Source: Ascarosepion bandense (Eukaryota > Mollusca > Cephalopoda > Sepiida > Sepiidae). Taken from it: a stretch of DNA of 64,000 nucleotides. The stretch spans positions 7,486,501 to 7,550,500 of the forward strand of contig JBBBDQ010000913.1 in assembly GCA_037127315.1 (NCBI GenBank). The letters run 5' to 3'. Below are positions 10,806-21,989 of this stretch, piece by piece. Both the position numbers and the translations under genes were made by a program. The notes below the pieces were generated by a model. The model saw nothing but the letters and a program-made list of their open reading frames with translations, had not been told where the DNA came from and did no database searches. Position 1 is the stretch's first letter. Each line of letters begins with the position of its first letter.

Positions 10806-12755
10806 GTGAATTCTCCTCCGTCATGTGTTGTGTCCCTGCAGGACATAGGCGATCATGGACTGCCACTTGCCCTGTCTTTTGTCGCTCTCAATATTTTTCC
10901 TTTTGGTATCTCTCCCAACCCCCGATTCTCTCTTCATTTGCTCAAGCCAATCAAGTATGTCTCGCGCTGCTTTCTACTGTCTATATTTCCCTTTATCTGT
11001 CCTGTGAGTATTAGATTCCCTAAGCCCTCTTTCCTCAGTATGTGTCCCATGAACCTCAACTGTCTCTTCTTGATGTTAAGTATGTTTTCTTCTCGTTTGC
11101 AATCTCTCCAACACCTCGTTGTTGCTCATGTGCTCAGTCCATCGTATCCTCAGCACCCTTCTGTAGAACCACATTTCTGCTGCCTCAAATCTCTCCTTTA
11201 TCCTTGAGGAGATTGTCTAACATTCACTGTCATACAGAAAAACAGATATCACGTAGCAGTCCTCTACTCTTTTCTTTGTTTCCAATGAAATTTTCTTGTC
11301 TTTAAGTACTCTGGTTAGCTTTTGAAATGCATCCTTGGCTATGCCACTGCGTCTTCGGATATCAACGTCACATTTTCTATCCGCACAGGACACTTACCAG
11401 ATATTTAAATTTCTTTATTGGTCTTATTTTAGTTTTTCCGATCTGTAATTAGCATTTTGAAGTCTTCTTTTTGCTGATGACCATATATTTAGTTTTCTCA
11501 GTTCTTTCTTCTTACTTTTTGTTGGAGGTTCTGCATTTTCTTTATCCGAAAATGTCGAGGTTGCCGAGCATCTCGAATAAGTCTTTGTTGCGTACTTTGT
11601 CAAATGCCTTTGCGTAGTCTATAAAGCACAGATGAAGGTCCTTCTGCATTTATATTGCTCTTTTAACTAGCACTCTGAGCATGAATATCGCATTCCACGT
11701 TCCGGTATCTTTAACGAAGCGACACGGTTCTTGTCCTATATCTGGGCCGATTCTGCTACGCGCTGTGTTTATCAGAATCCGGATGGTGAGTTTTATTATG
11801 TGGCTCATTAAGCTAATTGTTCGGTAAAGTTCACATTCCTTTGAACGTGTCGTCTTTGATAGTTCTATGAATCGCTTCTTTGAGTCGCTTAGATCATCCG
11901 GTATATTGCTACTGTTGTAGATTTCATTTATTATTTCTGTCATCCTGTCTACACCAAAGGCATCTAAGGACGTCAACATCTTTATTACGGTACCGTCGGT
12001 TTCTGCTACTTTGTTTCTGCTCAATCTTGCCAGTGTTGATTCCACTTTGGTTTTCAATATATCTGGTCTATCCGTATTTCTGTGTATTGCTGGTTGCTCT
12101 CTCTTGTCGTGGAAGAGATCTCCGATATACTCGTCTCATCTCTGAAGTATTTTTTTTCTTGTATGAGTATTCCGTCCTTTGCTTTTATACATCCTGTTGT
12201 TGAGCAGGTCTTTTGTCTTGTTAGTTCCTTTTTTATGCATATCTCCTTTATTTGTTGTGTTCAGTCTCTATTTCAGTGCATTTGTCGTTGAGCCATCTTT
12301 CTACAGTCTATCTGCATTTGTTCCTTATTTCCTTGCGTAGTTTTCTGTATTCTGTTCCATATCTTAGCATTGTTTTTGTCTCTTTTTCATCATGTCAAAC
12401 ATCTTTTCAGGAATTCATTTATTTTTCTTCCGATATACCTTTTCCTTTGAGATATATGATGTTACTAAAACTTTCCTTGTTGCGTCCTATTTTGAGCTTT
12501 CGTTGCGAAATTCATATTTCATATTTCCTTTTCACGCTGTTCATATACATTTCCTGCAGGTTTTGGTTTTTTACAAGTCTGTTGAACTGTAGTCTTAGGG
12601 CTGCGTTAGGTTTCTTTAGTCTCCGTATTTTTATCCTTAGTTTGCATATAACCGGTATGTGATCACTTCTGCTGTCAGCCCTTGGGTAGATTTTACAAAG
12701 AAGGACTGCGTTCCTGAATCTCTTGTTGATAGTAATATAAGCATATTTTTGTGGC
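10806..12755 (-). pseudogene. RTE-type LINE, EN C-terminus through RT to 3' end
   Basis: Minus-strand pieces of one RTE-clade element are in order. Around 12512-12750 is the endonuclease C-terminus (INKRFRNAVLLCK, then SDHIPVICKLRIK). At 11650-12057 is the start of the RT domain (RLSRNKVAETDGTVIKML, TEIINEIYNS, YRTISLMSHIIKL, RILINTARSRI, GQEPCRFVKDTGTWNAI). At 10820-11380 is the C-terminal region and 3' end. Multiple stops and frameshifts break it. Its upstream end is cut by a plus-strand SINE at 12755. It would be the longest RTE copy here but cannot encode an active protein. Confidence 0.8.
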
Positions 12756-13078
12756 TGTGCCTTGTGGTGTAATGAGTATCGACCCGAAACGAGAAATCTG
12801 TAGAGTCGAGCTCGAATTCCAGGTGAATTCGTTTCATTCACTTACACACAAAATACCCATGGGAAAGGTATTAATCCATCTCTTCTCGTATGTGTTGATA
12901 TACAGGGTAGATAGGGTTCTTTAGCCTTGCTTGGTAACCAGTCTACCACAGAAAGAAATGGCAACCTACTGCGGGAAAATTTTCTTCCTTGTCGTTATGT
13001 CTCGAAAGAGATACGATCGCCCAAGCATGTATTACTTATGGCAATTAACTGACTGACTCGAAGGTCTCCAATAAATAT
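12755..13078 (+). repeat. tRNA-headed SINE, near full length
   Basis: The tRNA-like head (TTGTGGTGTAATGAGTATCG, B-box region CGAGCTCGAATTCC) is followed by TTCACTTACACACAAAATACCC, CAACCTACTGCGGGA, GATCGCCCAAGCATGTATTAC and the terminal AACTGACTGACTCG. It interrupts the minus-strand RTE LINE. Confidence 0.85.
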
Positions 13079-13079
13079 G

Positions 13080-13575
13080 ACTACAACAGTCATCTTTTTC
13101 CACCTTACGCTTATTTTTAATGATGTCCACTCTCTTTTAGCTTTAATCTGGGGTCTGCAAGATCAGTGACGCCCACTATTTTGATAAGTAGAAAATAGTA
13201 TCTCGACTTTCTGATATCAGTAACCACCTCCTACGGATTTAAGACAATAAAAGTATTATATAATCTGTTTATTTATTATGCGTGGTACTTCAGTGAGTAA
13301 ACGTTTGTTAATTACTAACTGTACGGTTTATTATATTCCTATATGTATGTACAATTTGAATTAAATAAAAAGCCTGTTTATTTTTTTTTATTAATAGTGG
13401 TCTTTTCATAACATTAATTAATTAATTTTTATTTACAGTTTATTATCACAAAATGATGCTAAAGCTGTCAGTAATAGTTTTTCACTTCGTTTCTTATGAC
13501 TTAAAGAACGTGAAAGATTGCAACTAATAAGCAGTTATTAGCAAACAGATTTGATAGCATAATATTCATTACATT
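13080..13575. other. Unassigned AT-rich sequence
   Basis: No gene or recognised repeat. Confidence 0.4.
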
Positions 13576-13579
13576 GTTA

Positions 13580-13654
13580 CAAGGGTGAAAAGTAGGCTAA
13601 CTATGAAGGGGTGATACTAGAGCTGTGAAACCTTGCAGGCATTAATTTCAACTC

Positions 13655-13711
<57 letters not shown>

Positions 13712-13729
13712 GCATGGTTTCTTTCCAGG
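13580..13729 (+). repeat. Dispersed repeat with (TTA)n, ends in TTTCCAG
   Basis: GGCTAACTATGAAGGGGTGAT, CTAGAGCTGTGAAACCTTGCA and GCATTAATTTCAACTCTT match two tandem units at 19130-19347. Here a (TTA)n run expanded inside the unit (13656-13707). The unit ends CTGCATGGTTTCTTTCCAG, a splice-acceptor-like end shared with the 19.3 kb copy. Confidence 0.7.
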
Positions 13730-14072
13730 TTTTTTTTTTTTTTAATCATTTCACCCCGAGCAAGGCAGAAACGCCACTGATGTGCAGGGGGTTACATAAA
13801 TGTAAAAAGATTAATTAGAAAAGAGTGAGGAGTACAAGCTAGTTAGAAAGGAACAATAGAAAGCTGAGAAAGCGGGTGCAATGACAGATACATAGGTGGA
13901 GAGAAAGGGAAGGTTATACAGGGGAGGGGAGAGAGCTAGAGTCCAGTGGTTAGTAGATGAGTATTAACTTTGCATTTAAATTTCTGGAGGTTGTAGCCGT
14001 CAGGAAAGCAAGAATACGGGAGTGAGTTCCACAGGCGGGAAGTGCGAGAGAGGAAGCTGCAGGAGTAGAGAC
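13730..14072 (-). pseudogene. LINE 3' end fragment (jockey/CR1-like family)
   Basis: From a poly-T at 13730 (the element's poly-A) the minus strand carries the 3' terminal block (CTTGCTCGGGGTGA, CACATCAGTGGCG), then C-terminal protein coding sequence equivalent to the GGAACTCACTCCCGTATTC region of the full LINEs. 5'-truncated. Confidence 0.75.
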
Positions 14073-14495
14073 AGGAAATTTGAATTAAAGTTTCATTCTT
14101 CAATTCTTGCTTTTCCCAAAAATCAACATCAAGTTAAGCTGCTAAGTGAATTCCGATTCAAAGAACATAACATGGCAGGGAGGGGTAATGGCTGCTGATA
14201 CCTTGGCCAGGGTAGCTTCGCATAACAGAATAAATAAAAATTTCAAACTTTTTTTTCCCTCCCAAATTAAGCATGTACTCCAAAAAGGGGAAAAAAACGA
14301 AAAATACAGATATATATATATATATACAAAAACAAAAAAACAAAAAAAAAAAAAACAACGAAAAATACCTCACAGTTTAACACAGGAAATTTGAATTAAA
14401 GTTTCATTCGTCAATTCTTGCTTTTCCCAAAAATCAACATCAAGTTAAGCTGCTAAGTGAATTCCGATTCAAAGAACATAACATGGCGGGGAGGT
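14073..14495. repeat. 115-bp direct repeat flanking ~193 bp
   Basis: 14073-14187 and 14381-14495 are nearly identical (ACAGGAAATTTGAATTAAAG ... AACATAACATGGC(A/G)GGGAGG). The intervening segment is A-rich with a short TA run. Looks like a local duplication or an insertion with a very long target duplication. Confidence 0.85.
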
Positions 14496-14771
14496 AAATT
14501 AAAATCAATCAAACTTTAAATCATTTAACCTTGTAGTGAAAAATAAGTTATTTCCTCAACGACTTCAAGCAGAATGACATATTTGAGTATCTGCACATGG
14601 GGCTCCGCGCATATCTTCCGGCTGAAAAACAATTTAAAAGAAATACATATATACATTAGCCAATCAGAGAACAAAAAATTAATTTGAAAGTGATCCACTT
14701 TTATCTTCCAAAAAATGTATAAGTTCGCCTGATTTTGTCTCTTATCTTCAGTTTGCGTTCAAACATTGAAC

Positions 14772-17700
14772 TTTTTTTATAATCGAGTCGCCACAAGCAA
14801 GGCATTTTACTGCCACTGTTGTGCAGGGGGTTACATAGTAGGAATGTTATGAGAAGGAATGAGAGGTTGCAGGGTGTGTCAGGAAGAGAGTAGGAGAAGG
14901 AAGAGAATATTGATGAGAAAAAAGAAGACGAAGAAAAAGCATGAGAGAGAGAATGCAAGTTAGTGAGACAGGAGATGACTCTTGACTTTACATTTAAATT
15001 CTTGGAGATTAAAGCTGTCGGAAAAGCAAGTATGCGGAAGGGAATTCCACAGGCGGGAAGTGCGAGAAAAGAAACTACTGGAGTAGAATTTGCGTTTACA
15101 ATTTATTTGTTTCACATTAAAAGGGTGGGACCTACTTGCTAATCTTGTGGATCAAAGAAATTCATATATAGAAGGTACCAGTGAGCTAAGTTCATCGGAG
15201 CAGAATCCGTGAAAGTATTTGTAGAAGAGACACAGGGAAGCCACACCGTGTCGCTGAGAAAGTGACTGTATCCTAGCTGCCAAGTTGGGATCGATCACAT
15301 TACAGATTCTCCGTTGGATTTGGTCGAGGACACCTAAGTGGATAGCAGGAGCACCCGACCAGATATGGCAGCGATATTCAATGCACGGGCGGATGGTAGA
15401 TTTGCATATTTGCAAGATTGTTTCGGACGGGAAAAACTTCCTGGCCCTACACAGAGAACCGACTTTCTTAGCAGCGGATTTAGCTATGGATTCTATATAG
15501 TTATTCCACTTGAGGTCTGATGTGAGAGTTAATCCGAGGAGACACAGCATTTTACTTTCAGGGAGAGAAGCCTGATCCATGTTAATGCGCGGGAGGAACG
15601 ATTGTCTGTGGTGGTTATTAGATAGCAGCTTCGTTTTGGAAGCATTATATTTAACGAGCCACTTCTTACCCCAGTCCACCACGGATTGGAAGTCCTTTTC
15701 AAGCTCGGCAGAGAAATTTGCTTTGTCAGCCTCGGTAGATTTTTGATCGAAACGAGAGTAAACCGTAATGTCGTCAGCATATATGCCCACTTGGGATCTT
15801 ATTACATCAGAAAGATTGTTAACATAGATAAGGAAAAGCGTAGGACCTAGAACAGAGCCTTCAGGGACACCCGCATTCATGTGATAGTATTGGGAGGCTT
15901 GTCCGTTCAATACTACCCTCATTATGTAATATAGCAATCTGGCCCCACCCGAGGAAGGCTGATGCAAGCGGGGGTGTTTCCGGTCGTTGAAAGGAACGGA
16001 TGTTTGTTTGACCTTATTTCCGGCAGTAGCGGAAATGGCTACAGAGGCAAACAGAACAGGTGTCGCTGAGAATTAAGAGAGCGCGCTTCTAAGGGTTGAC
16101 GGGAGTGTCGTCGTATCTGTTGTGTCTCTCTCTCTCTCTACTGCTACTCTGGTCTGTCTGGTGAATCCGTGCGCCGAGATCTTTTTATAATCTCCAAACC
16201 GGGACTTTTTCTTCCGGTTTTGCCTCGCCCACGTAATTCTCAGAGACACCTGTTCTGTTTGCATCTGTAGCCATTTCCGCTACTGCCGGAAATAAGGTCA
16301 AACAAACATCCGTTCCTTTCAACGACCGGAAACACCCCCGCTTGCATCAGCCTTCCTCGGGTGGGGCCAGATTGTTATATTACAATTATACGGTTTCAAA
16401 GGAAGGACTGGATTAGGTCAAACAATTGTCCACTTATACCATAGCCCTGCAGCTTGCATAGAAGGTCAGCATGCCAGACTCTGTCAAACGCTTTGGTGAT
16501 GTCAAGGGCAACATTTTGGGCTAAGCCGTTTTTGTCGAGGGCCTGGTGTATATACTCAGTGATGGTGGTGAGCATATCAGCAGTAGACCTGGTGAAGCGG
16601 AAGCCATACTGTTTGTCCGAGAAGAGTCTGTGGGCTGTGAGGTGTTGGGCGATAATTAACGGAGTCAGAGGGTTCTCCGATGTTTTTATATATAGGAACC
16701 ACGGAGGAGGATTTCCAGCAAGCAGGAAAGCAAGAAGCAGAAAGGCAGTAAATATAGAGTTTAAAAAGAACAGAGGAGAGTTCAGGAGCACATTTCTTTA
16801 GGACAATGATGGGTATTCCGTCGCCACCGCTCGCCATATGGGGGTCAAGATTAGAAATTGTTTTGGAGACCACCGAGGGAGTAATTAGTATGTCAGTCAG
16901 TTGGGCCTGGGTTCAGAGAGGGAAGTCTGGTGCAGATACTTCAGACGAGTCCAGTGTCGAGTTAGTGGAGAATCCGCAAGCGAAGCACTCAGCCTTGTCT
17001 GTTGAAGAGGTGAGGACCTCAAATTCGTTGATTAGAGGAGGTTTGAGGGCGTACTGCTGTTCAGCACGCTTTAACAGAGCCTCCAGTAGTCTTTGAAGCC
17101 GAACTTACGGGATGCTATGCGTTGCTTCATTCTGGCTGCAAACATCAGCTTAGATCCTTTAAGAACCTTCTTGCATTCATTGCGAGCCGAGGAAAAAATG
17201 TGCCTGTTATAGTTTGAGGCGTGACTCCGGTAAAGCCGAAAGAAGTGATTTCGGTGGGCGATGGCAGCTGAGCAGGCAGGAGTGAACCAGGGGGATGAGT
17301 GGGATTTAAGTCTCAACTTTCTGGCAGGGATGAAAGCATCGATGCCAGCCTAAACCCAAGAGGAGACCTCAGCCGCACAGTCTTCAACAGGAAGTCTAAA
17401 TACTTTATTCCAATGGACATCACTCAGGAAATCGCGGAATGCGTCGCAATCGGCTCTTTGGTAGCAGTAAGATATTCTTCTAGTCTGAGATTCTTGGGTG
17501 AGGGTGAAGGCGGAAGGAGATATTGACGGAAACTAACCCATGGTCAGAGTTTCCAAGAGGGCAGAGTTGCTTGACATTGCAAGAGTCAGGGGTGAAGGTA
17601 AAGCACAGATCTAGTCGTGAATCGTGTCCGTTAGGGTTATTACAAAAACGCGTAGGGAAGTCCACCAACTGCGTAAGGAACCGAGTGATAGAAAAATTCG

Positions 17701-18722
17701 TAGTGTGTACACCAGCAAGATCTGTGACGGAGTTATCTAGCTACTCAGCATGATGAGCATTAAATTCACCAAACACAAATATATGTGCAGACGGGTGGGA
17801 GGAAATGGCCTTGTCGATATTGTTGGAGATGTTGTTAAGAACGGAGCAGTCGGGAGATGATGGAGAGCGGTAGAGAAAGAAGAGGTAGAAGGGAGAGACG
17901 GAAACACATATAAGAATTATGTGAGGATTCAAAGGAAATCATCCTAGATAGAGGAAGGTGTTCACTGACGTAAACCCCAAGCCCATGTATGTGGACATTG
18001 GAGTCCTTTCTGAAGAGGGGAAGGTAGCCAAGGGTAGAGAAGTCAGAAGAGGGTATTGAGAGGTTGAGATTAGTCTCACAGAGAGCTAGGATGTCAGGGG
18101 ACTTTTGATGGAGAAAATATCCAACGCTACTGAAATTGGTTCGGATACCGCAGATGTTAGTAAATGAAATGTTAAGAGGTTTAGGTGATTTTAATTTGCC
18201 TGGTTTAGCTTTTTTAGCGGAAATATGGGTGTTCATGTTTAATGTTGTTGTTGTAGAGAGACCTCGAGTAGAGGAGGCAAACGGTCATTAGCTGCGACAT
18301 GCACTGGAAGGGAACTGGCGTGGGCTGCAGCAAAGTGTGGCCTCGGAGTTGTCCACCGAAAGCATCTGCAAGGACACCTATCCATGCGCATCATGTCACT
18401 GCAAGAATCCGAATATTCTGCAACTGTTGATCAGAGCGGCCGCACTTGACGTTACGCAAGAGGTAGAGCTCCTAACTACCAGTCGAAAGCAGTAACCAGA
18501 AAACTGCCAACCCGGTACCCTCACAATGAAGAGACGTTGCCACCGACCACGCACAACGCAGGAAAATCGCAGAAGCACCATTACCGAAGTCTGAGAAGAA
18601 AAAGAGAGCCGGAGACCACTTCCTGAACAGGAAACAAGGGATGAACCTCTACGCCTGTTCAATGTTCACACTCCAAAGTGGGTGGAGTGTGAACCGGGCG
18701 ATAGAAGGGTCTATCTACTCCA
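14772..18722 (-). pseudogene. End-to-end but broken LINE, jockey/CR1-like
   Basis: Both element ends are present: 5' end at 18722 (GGAGTAGATAGACCC) and poly-A side at 14772. Coding pieces in order on the minus strand are the endonuclease (18236-17480, with FTNICGIRTNF, ALCETN and FGEFNAHH, the last showing D to E in the catalytic loop), a linker (17316-17071, SARNECKKVLKGSKLMFAAR), the RT fingers and palm (16873-16396, QYGFRFTRSTADML, KAFDRVWHADLL) and the RT palm/thumb (15967-15152, GVPEGSVLGPTLFLIYVN, YADDITVYS near 15769-15783). Frameshifts and stops separate these. A 460-bp inverted-repeat element splits the RT at 15925-16384. Same family as the 60.07-63.61 kb copy. The clade is assigned from motifs only. 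Confidence 0.85.
15925..16384. mobile_element. MITE-like element with ~150-bp terminal inverted repeats
   Basis: Left arm 15925-16075 and right arm 16234-16384 are near-perfect reverse complements, starting TGTAATATA.CAATCTGGCCCC. Four bases, ATTA, are duplicated on each side (15921-15924 and 16385-16388), and the LINE sequence around them reads as a simple interrupted target, so the insertion boundary is well supported. The internal 158 bp has no coding frame of note. A second copy lies at 25412-25743. The superfamily is not clear; a 4-bp duplication excludes hAT (8 bp) and Tc1/mariner (TA) in their usual form. Confidence 0.85.
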
Positions 18723-19124
18723 GTTAACTTACTTTTCTTCTTACAGGACTGTTATAAATTCTTTTGACCAACCTTGTACCAGATATATAAACATTACTAT
18801 CAATTCGTATAATACAATTATTTAATATTTATATATATTATTATTTTAATACACCATCTTGATTTTACTTGTTTTCACTCATGTCTTATAGTGGACTATA
18901 AACTTAAGGCCAAATCACACTACACACACAAAAAGTCCATCTGTAATCTTCCTCAAATAATGGTTCATTTTTTATTAAAGAGAAGTATGTTGTGTTGACT
19001 GATATGTTAATATGACGGATTTTACCGAATTAAAAAACAATCAAATATTATAACCAATTTACGTTCTATTTAAAGCAAAGTATTCTGCTTATTATAAATA
19101 TTAATTTTAATCTACAGAGTGAAC

Positions 19125-19347
19125 TCTAAAGTTCATGGGCTGACTATGAAGGCGTAATGAAAGATCTGTGAGATCTTGCATACATTAATTTCAACTCTTC
19201 TCATTAATAACTGCATTGATTATTTACAAGTCCAAGGTTGAGCTGAAATGTTCATGTGCTGACCGTGAATGGGTGATGCTAGAGCTTTGAATTCTTGCAT
19301 GCATTAATTTCAACTCTTCTTATTGATAAATTCATTGCTTATTTCCA
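19125..19347 (+). repeat. Two tandem units ending in splice-acceptor-like sequence
   Basis: Units at about 19130-19225 and 19245-19347 share GTTCATG(G/T)GCTGAC, GATCTTGCAT-type and GCATTAATTTCAACTCTTCT blocks and match 13580-13729. The second ends ATTGCTTATTTCCAG. Confidence 0.75.
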
Positions 19348-19546
19348 GGTACGAGAGTGGGACGAAAATGTCATATGTGGTTTTAAAGATGACTACCTTC
19401 AAAAGGACATACAACTAATGGAGAGTAATATGCTATTTACGAAAAGCTATCAAGACCAAATACCCAAGAAAACTGACGAAAGGCCTCATGTTTCATCGGG
19501 TGAATACTCCAGCACAAAAGATTTTACTGAAGAGAAAGAACAATAA
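19348..19546 (+). CDS. Possible coding exon, unrecognised
   Basis: Directly after the TTATTTCCAG at 19338-19347 an open frame encodes about 65 residues of mixed, charged composition (REWDENVICGFKDDYLQKD near the start, SSTKDFTEEKEQ at the end) and stops at 19544-19546. This could be a terminal exon of a host gene. Against it: the acceptor-like end belongs to a dispersed repeat also found without this sequence at 13.7 kb, no donor or partner exon is recognised, and a minus-strand LINE fragment follows within 60 bp. No family match is known to me. Confidence 0.15.
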
Positions 19547-19599
19547 AAGAACAGGTTTCAGGAAGCAGAAGATATCGTTTGACAATACATTGATTCTTT

Positions 19600-19700
19600 T
19601 GAAGATTGCATATTGTAGGGGAGCACGATTCCGGAAGATAATTCCAAAGGCGAAAAATGAAACTATTAGAATAGAACTTACGTTTACATCTGCAGGGAGA
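19600..19700 (-). pseudogene. LINE C-terminal fragment
   Basis: ATTCCGGAAGATAATTCCAAAGGCG...CTTACGTTTACA matches the minus-strand LINE C-terminal block at about 15030-15110 (GGAAGGGAATTCCACAGGCG...TTTGCGTTTACA). Short and diverged. Confidence 0.55.
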
Positions 19701-20099
19701 CAATAGTTGTATTCCCTTAAGGGGAACAACAGTTGTCTTCCCTTTCGAAGAACTCTTTATTTGAGGGTCAGTCCCTTCCTTGCCTTGGTGTGTAGAGTCA
19801 CGAAGTGTACTGCTGACCTAACGGTATATCATTTCTTGTCTATTCTTGCTGAAACATTCTCGTCCATTAGGACAACATGAACATTCATCTTGTTTTGGGA
19901 CGTACTTAAATATTCTGAATGTATTGTACTTGTTTTTGTTATATTAAAGGCCTATTTATTATTGCCATGTAACTTGTCCTTTTTACTGCACGTACCACGG
20001 AAGCGTATTATATATATAAGCTAATGTTTATATTAGTTTCACGTAACTGGAAATATCGCCGGTTCGCCAACCAATACTAACATCTAACTACTTCAAGAG

Positions 20100-20295
20100 T
20101 AAATCTGTGAGATCTAGTAGCCAATCTAGTATTACGCTTAATTCCCGTAGTCGAGGTACCAAGGTGGGAAAATGACTAAATTTGACATGCCAGGTCTGGT
20201 TTGATGATACTACAGACCGTCTTCTGGATTGTGTCGAATGTCAAGATATATTAGCCAGACCAGAAAAGGAAGGGGTACCTCAACTCAGTATTCAG
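20100..20295 (-). pseudogene. Diverged RT-domain fragment
   Basis: Aligned by eye to 15270-15390 of the minus-strand LINE: ACTACAGACCGTCTTCTGGATTGTGTCGA and TTAGCCAGACCAGAAAAGGAA correspond to the conserved LDQIQRR and HIWSGAP coding region. Too decayed to read through. Confidence 0.4.
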
Positions 20296-20297
20296 TC

Positions 20298-20345
20298 GTC
20301 ATTGATTTTGTAAAACAAGCTTACTAATCATTACACCACATCGAA
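20298..20345 (-). repeat. Second tRNA-like SINE family, fragment
   Basis: On the minus strand GGGCACTTCGATGTGGTGTAATGATTAGTAAGCTTG matches 52358-52396 and, more weakly, 34890-34925. The TGGTGTAATGATTAGTAAGC part is a tRNA A-box region. Distinct from the main SINE. Confidence 0.5.
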
Positions 20346-20436
20346 GTGCCCAAATATATTTATTTTCTAAGTATAGCTCAGATGTGGCATAAGGCCCAAA
20401 ATAATGGAGCAGCGAGTGATGACCGAACTCAGTACT

Positions 20437-20708
20437 CAGTTGTAATTCTACGCTAACAACTTTTTTTCTCGCACTTCCCGCCTGTGGAATTCCCTTCCAT
20501 TTACTTGCTTCCCAGACAGCTACAATCTCCAAGAAGTTAAATGTAAAGTCAATAGTCATCTCCTATCTCACTAACCTGCATCCTCACTCTCATGCTCCTT
20601 TCTCCGTCCACTCTATTCTCATCTTTCTCTTACCCACTTCCTGACACCCCCTATAAACTGTCACAGTGGCAGTAAAATGCCTTCGCTTGGGGCGATATGA
20701 TTATGTAT
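20437..20708 (+). pseudogene. LINE 3' end fragment (jockey/CR1-like family)
   Basis: Contains CTCGCACTTCCCGCCTGTGG (C-terminal coding block) through the 3' UTR to GGCAGTAAAATGCC...GGGGCGATATGATTATG. 5'-truncated at the C-terminus. Confidence 0.8.
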
Positions 20709-20927
20709 AAAAGACAATATGACAACAATATTCAATTTACATATACAAGTGACAGATTTATAAATGTGTAAAATGGATTTCATTCAGAAAAATTGTCTAG
20801 CACATAACAGTGAGCAAACACTTTTAGCAACAGACTTAGTAATTGATTCAATATAATCACTCTCTTGTATTAATGTTCAACACATTTATTACCTGATTTG
20901 TTAAGAATGATTAGATTAAGTCAATTG

Positions 20928-21230
20928 TGGTACGGTGGATATCGGCTCGGAACGAGAAACCGGGGAGCCGAGTTCGAATTCCAATTGAATCCATCGTATT
21001 CACTTCCGTGCAAATACCCTTGGGAAAGGTATTAATCCGTCTCTTCCTTCCAGTTATGGGTTAAATAGCAGGACAGATTGGGTTCTATAGCCTTGGCCGG
21101 CAACCAGTCTACCGCAGAAAGCAATGGCAACCTACTGCGGGATAATCTTCTTCCCAGTCAGTTATGTATCTTTCGAGACATGATCGCCCAAGCGTGTATC
21201 ACGTATGGCACTTAACTGACTGACTGATCT
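20928..21230 (+). repeat. tRNA-headed SINE, full length
   Basis: Head TTGTGGTACGGTGGATATCG with B box GAGTTCGAATTCC, body CAAATACCCTTGGGAAAGG and CAACCTACTGCGGGATAATC, end CTTAACTGACTGACTGA. Pol III-type promoter boxes are visible, as expected for a tRNA-derived SINE. Confidence 0.9.
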
Positions 21231-21427
21231 GACCAGAGACATCATAGCCTATGAGAAGACCCTGTCAAAAACCGTTCTTATCAAAAGCCTCATAGCCGGA
21301 TTTAGCGAGAACAACGGTAACTGGTCTATAGAAAAAATAGCCAAACTGGATTTCCTATGGCCTTTTTAATATTTCTTTAGTTATTATGCTGAAAAAGAAG
21401 AAGATTTTTAGATTATAAGAATTATGT

Positions 21428-21926
21428 GCGTTGTAGTGCAGTGGATATCGACCCGGAATGACAAATCGGGGATCTGAGTTCGAATTTCAGTTGAATTCCT
21501 TGCATTCACTTGCGCACAAAGATAGACTGAACTATCGCCCGGTTCACACTCCACCCATGTCTATTGAACAGGTGTAGAGGGTCATCCCTTGTTCCCTGTT
21601 TAGGATGTGGTTTCTGGCTTTCTTTTTTCCAATCTTTTCACTCCTATGTAGCCCCCTGCACATCAGTGGCGTTACCGCCTTGCTCGGGGTGATATGATTA
21701 AAAAAACCCTTGGGAAAGTATTAATCCATCTCTTCCCTCAAGTAATGGGTTAAATAATAGGTCAGATTGCATTCTATAGCCTTGGTCGGCAACCAGTCTA
21801 ACGCAGGAAGTAATGGAAAACTAGTGCGAGATAATTTTCTGTCCAGTCAGTCAAGTCTCTTTCGAGAGGTGATCGCCCAAATCGTGTATCATGTATGGCA
21901 CTTAACTGACTGACTGACTGACTGAA
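21428..21926 (+). repeat. tRNA-headed SINE split by a LINE derivative
   Basis: SINE head and body run to GCGCACAAA (21520) and resume at CCCTTGGGAAAG (21707), ending in repeated CTGA units near 21905-21924. The 187-bp insert is the short LINE derivative. Confidence 0.9.
21520..21706 (+). mobile_element. Short LINE derivative, second copy
   Basis: Same structure as 9624-9823: LINE 5' block (CTATCGCCCGGTTCACACTCC, CCCTGTTTAGGATGTGG) joined through TTTTTTCCAATCTTTTCACTCC to LINE 3' block (TGTAGCCCCCTGCACATCAG, GCTCGGGGTGATATGATT) plus A6. It is cleanly inserted in a SINE, which shows that this deleted form moves as a unit. The first few 5' bases are missing. Confidence 0.85.
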
Positions 21927-21989
21927 TAATGGTTTAGTGATACAAGTTTTATGAATTAACCACAAGCTGGGAGCAGAATATGTAGATTC

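Noticed and set aside
12252..12662. 136-codon plus-strand frame
   Set aside because: It is the antisense shadow of a minus-strand RTE LINE.
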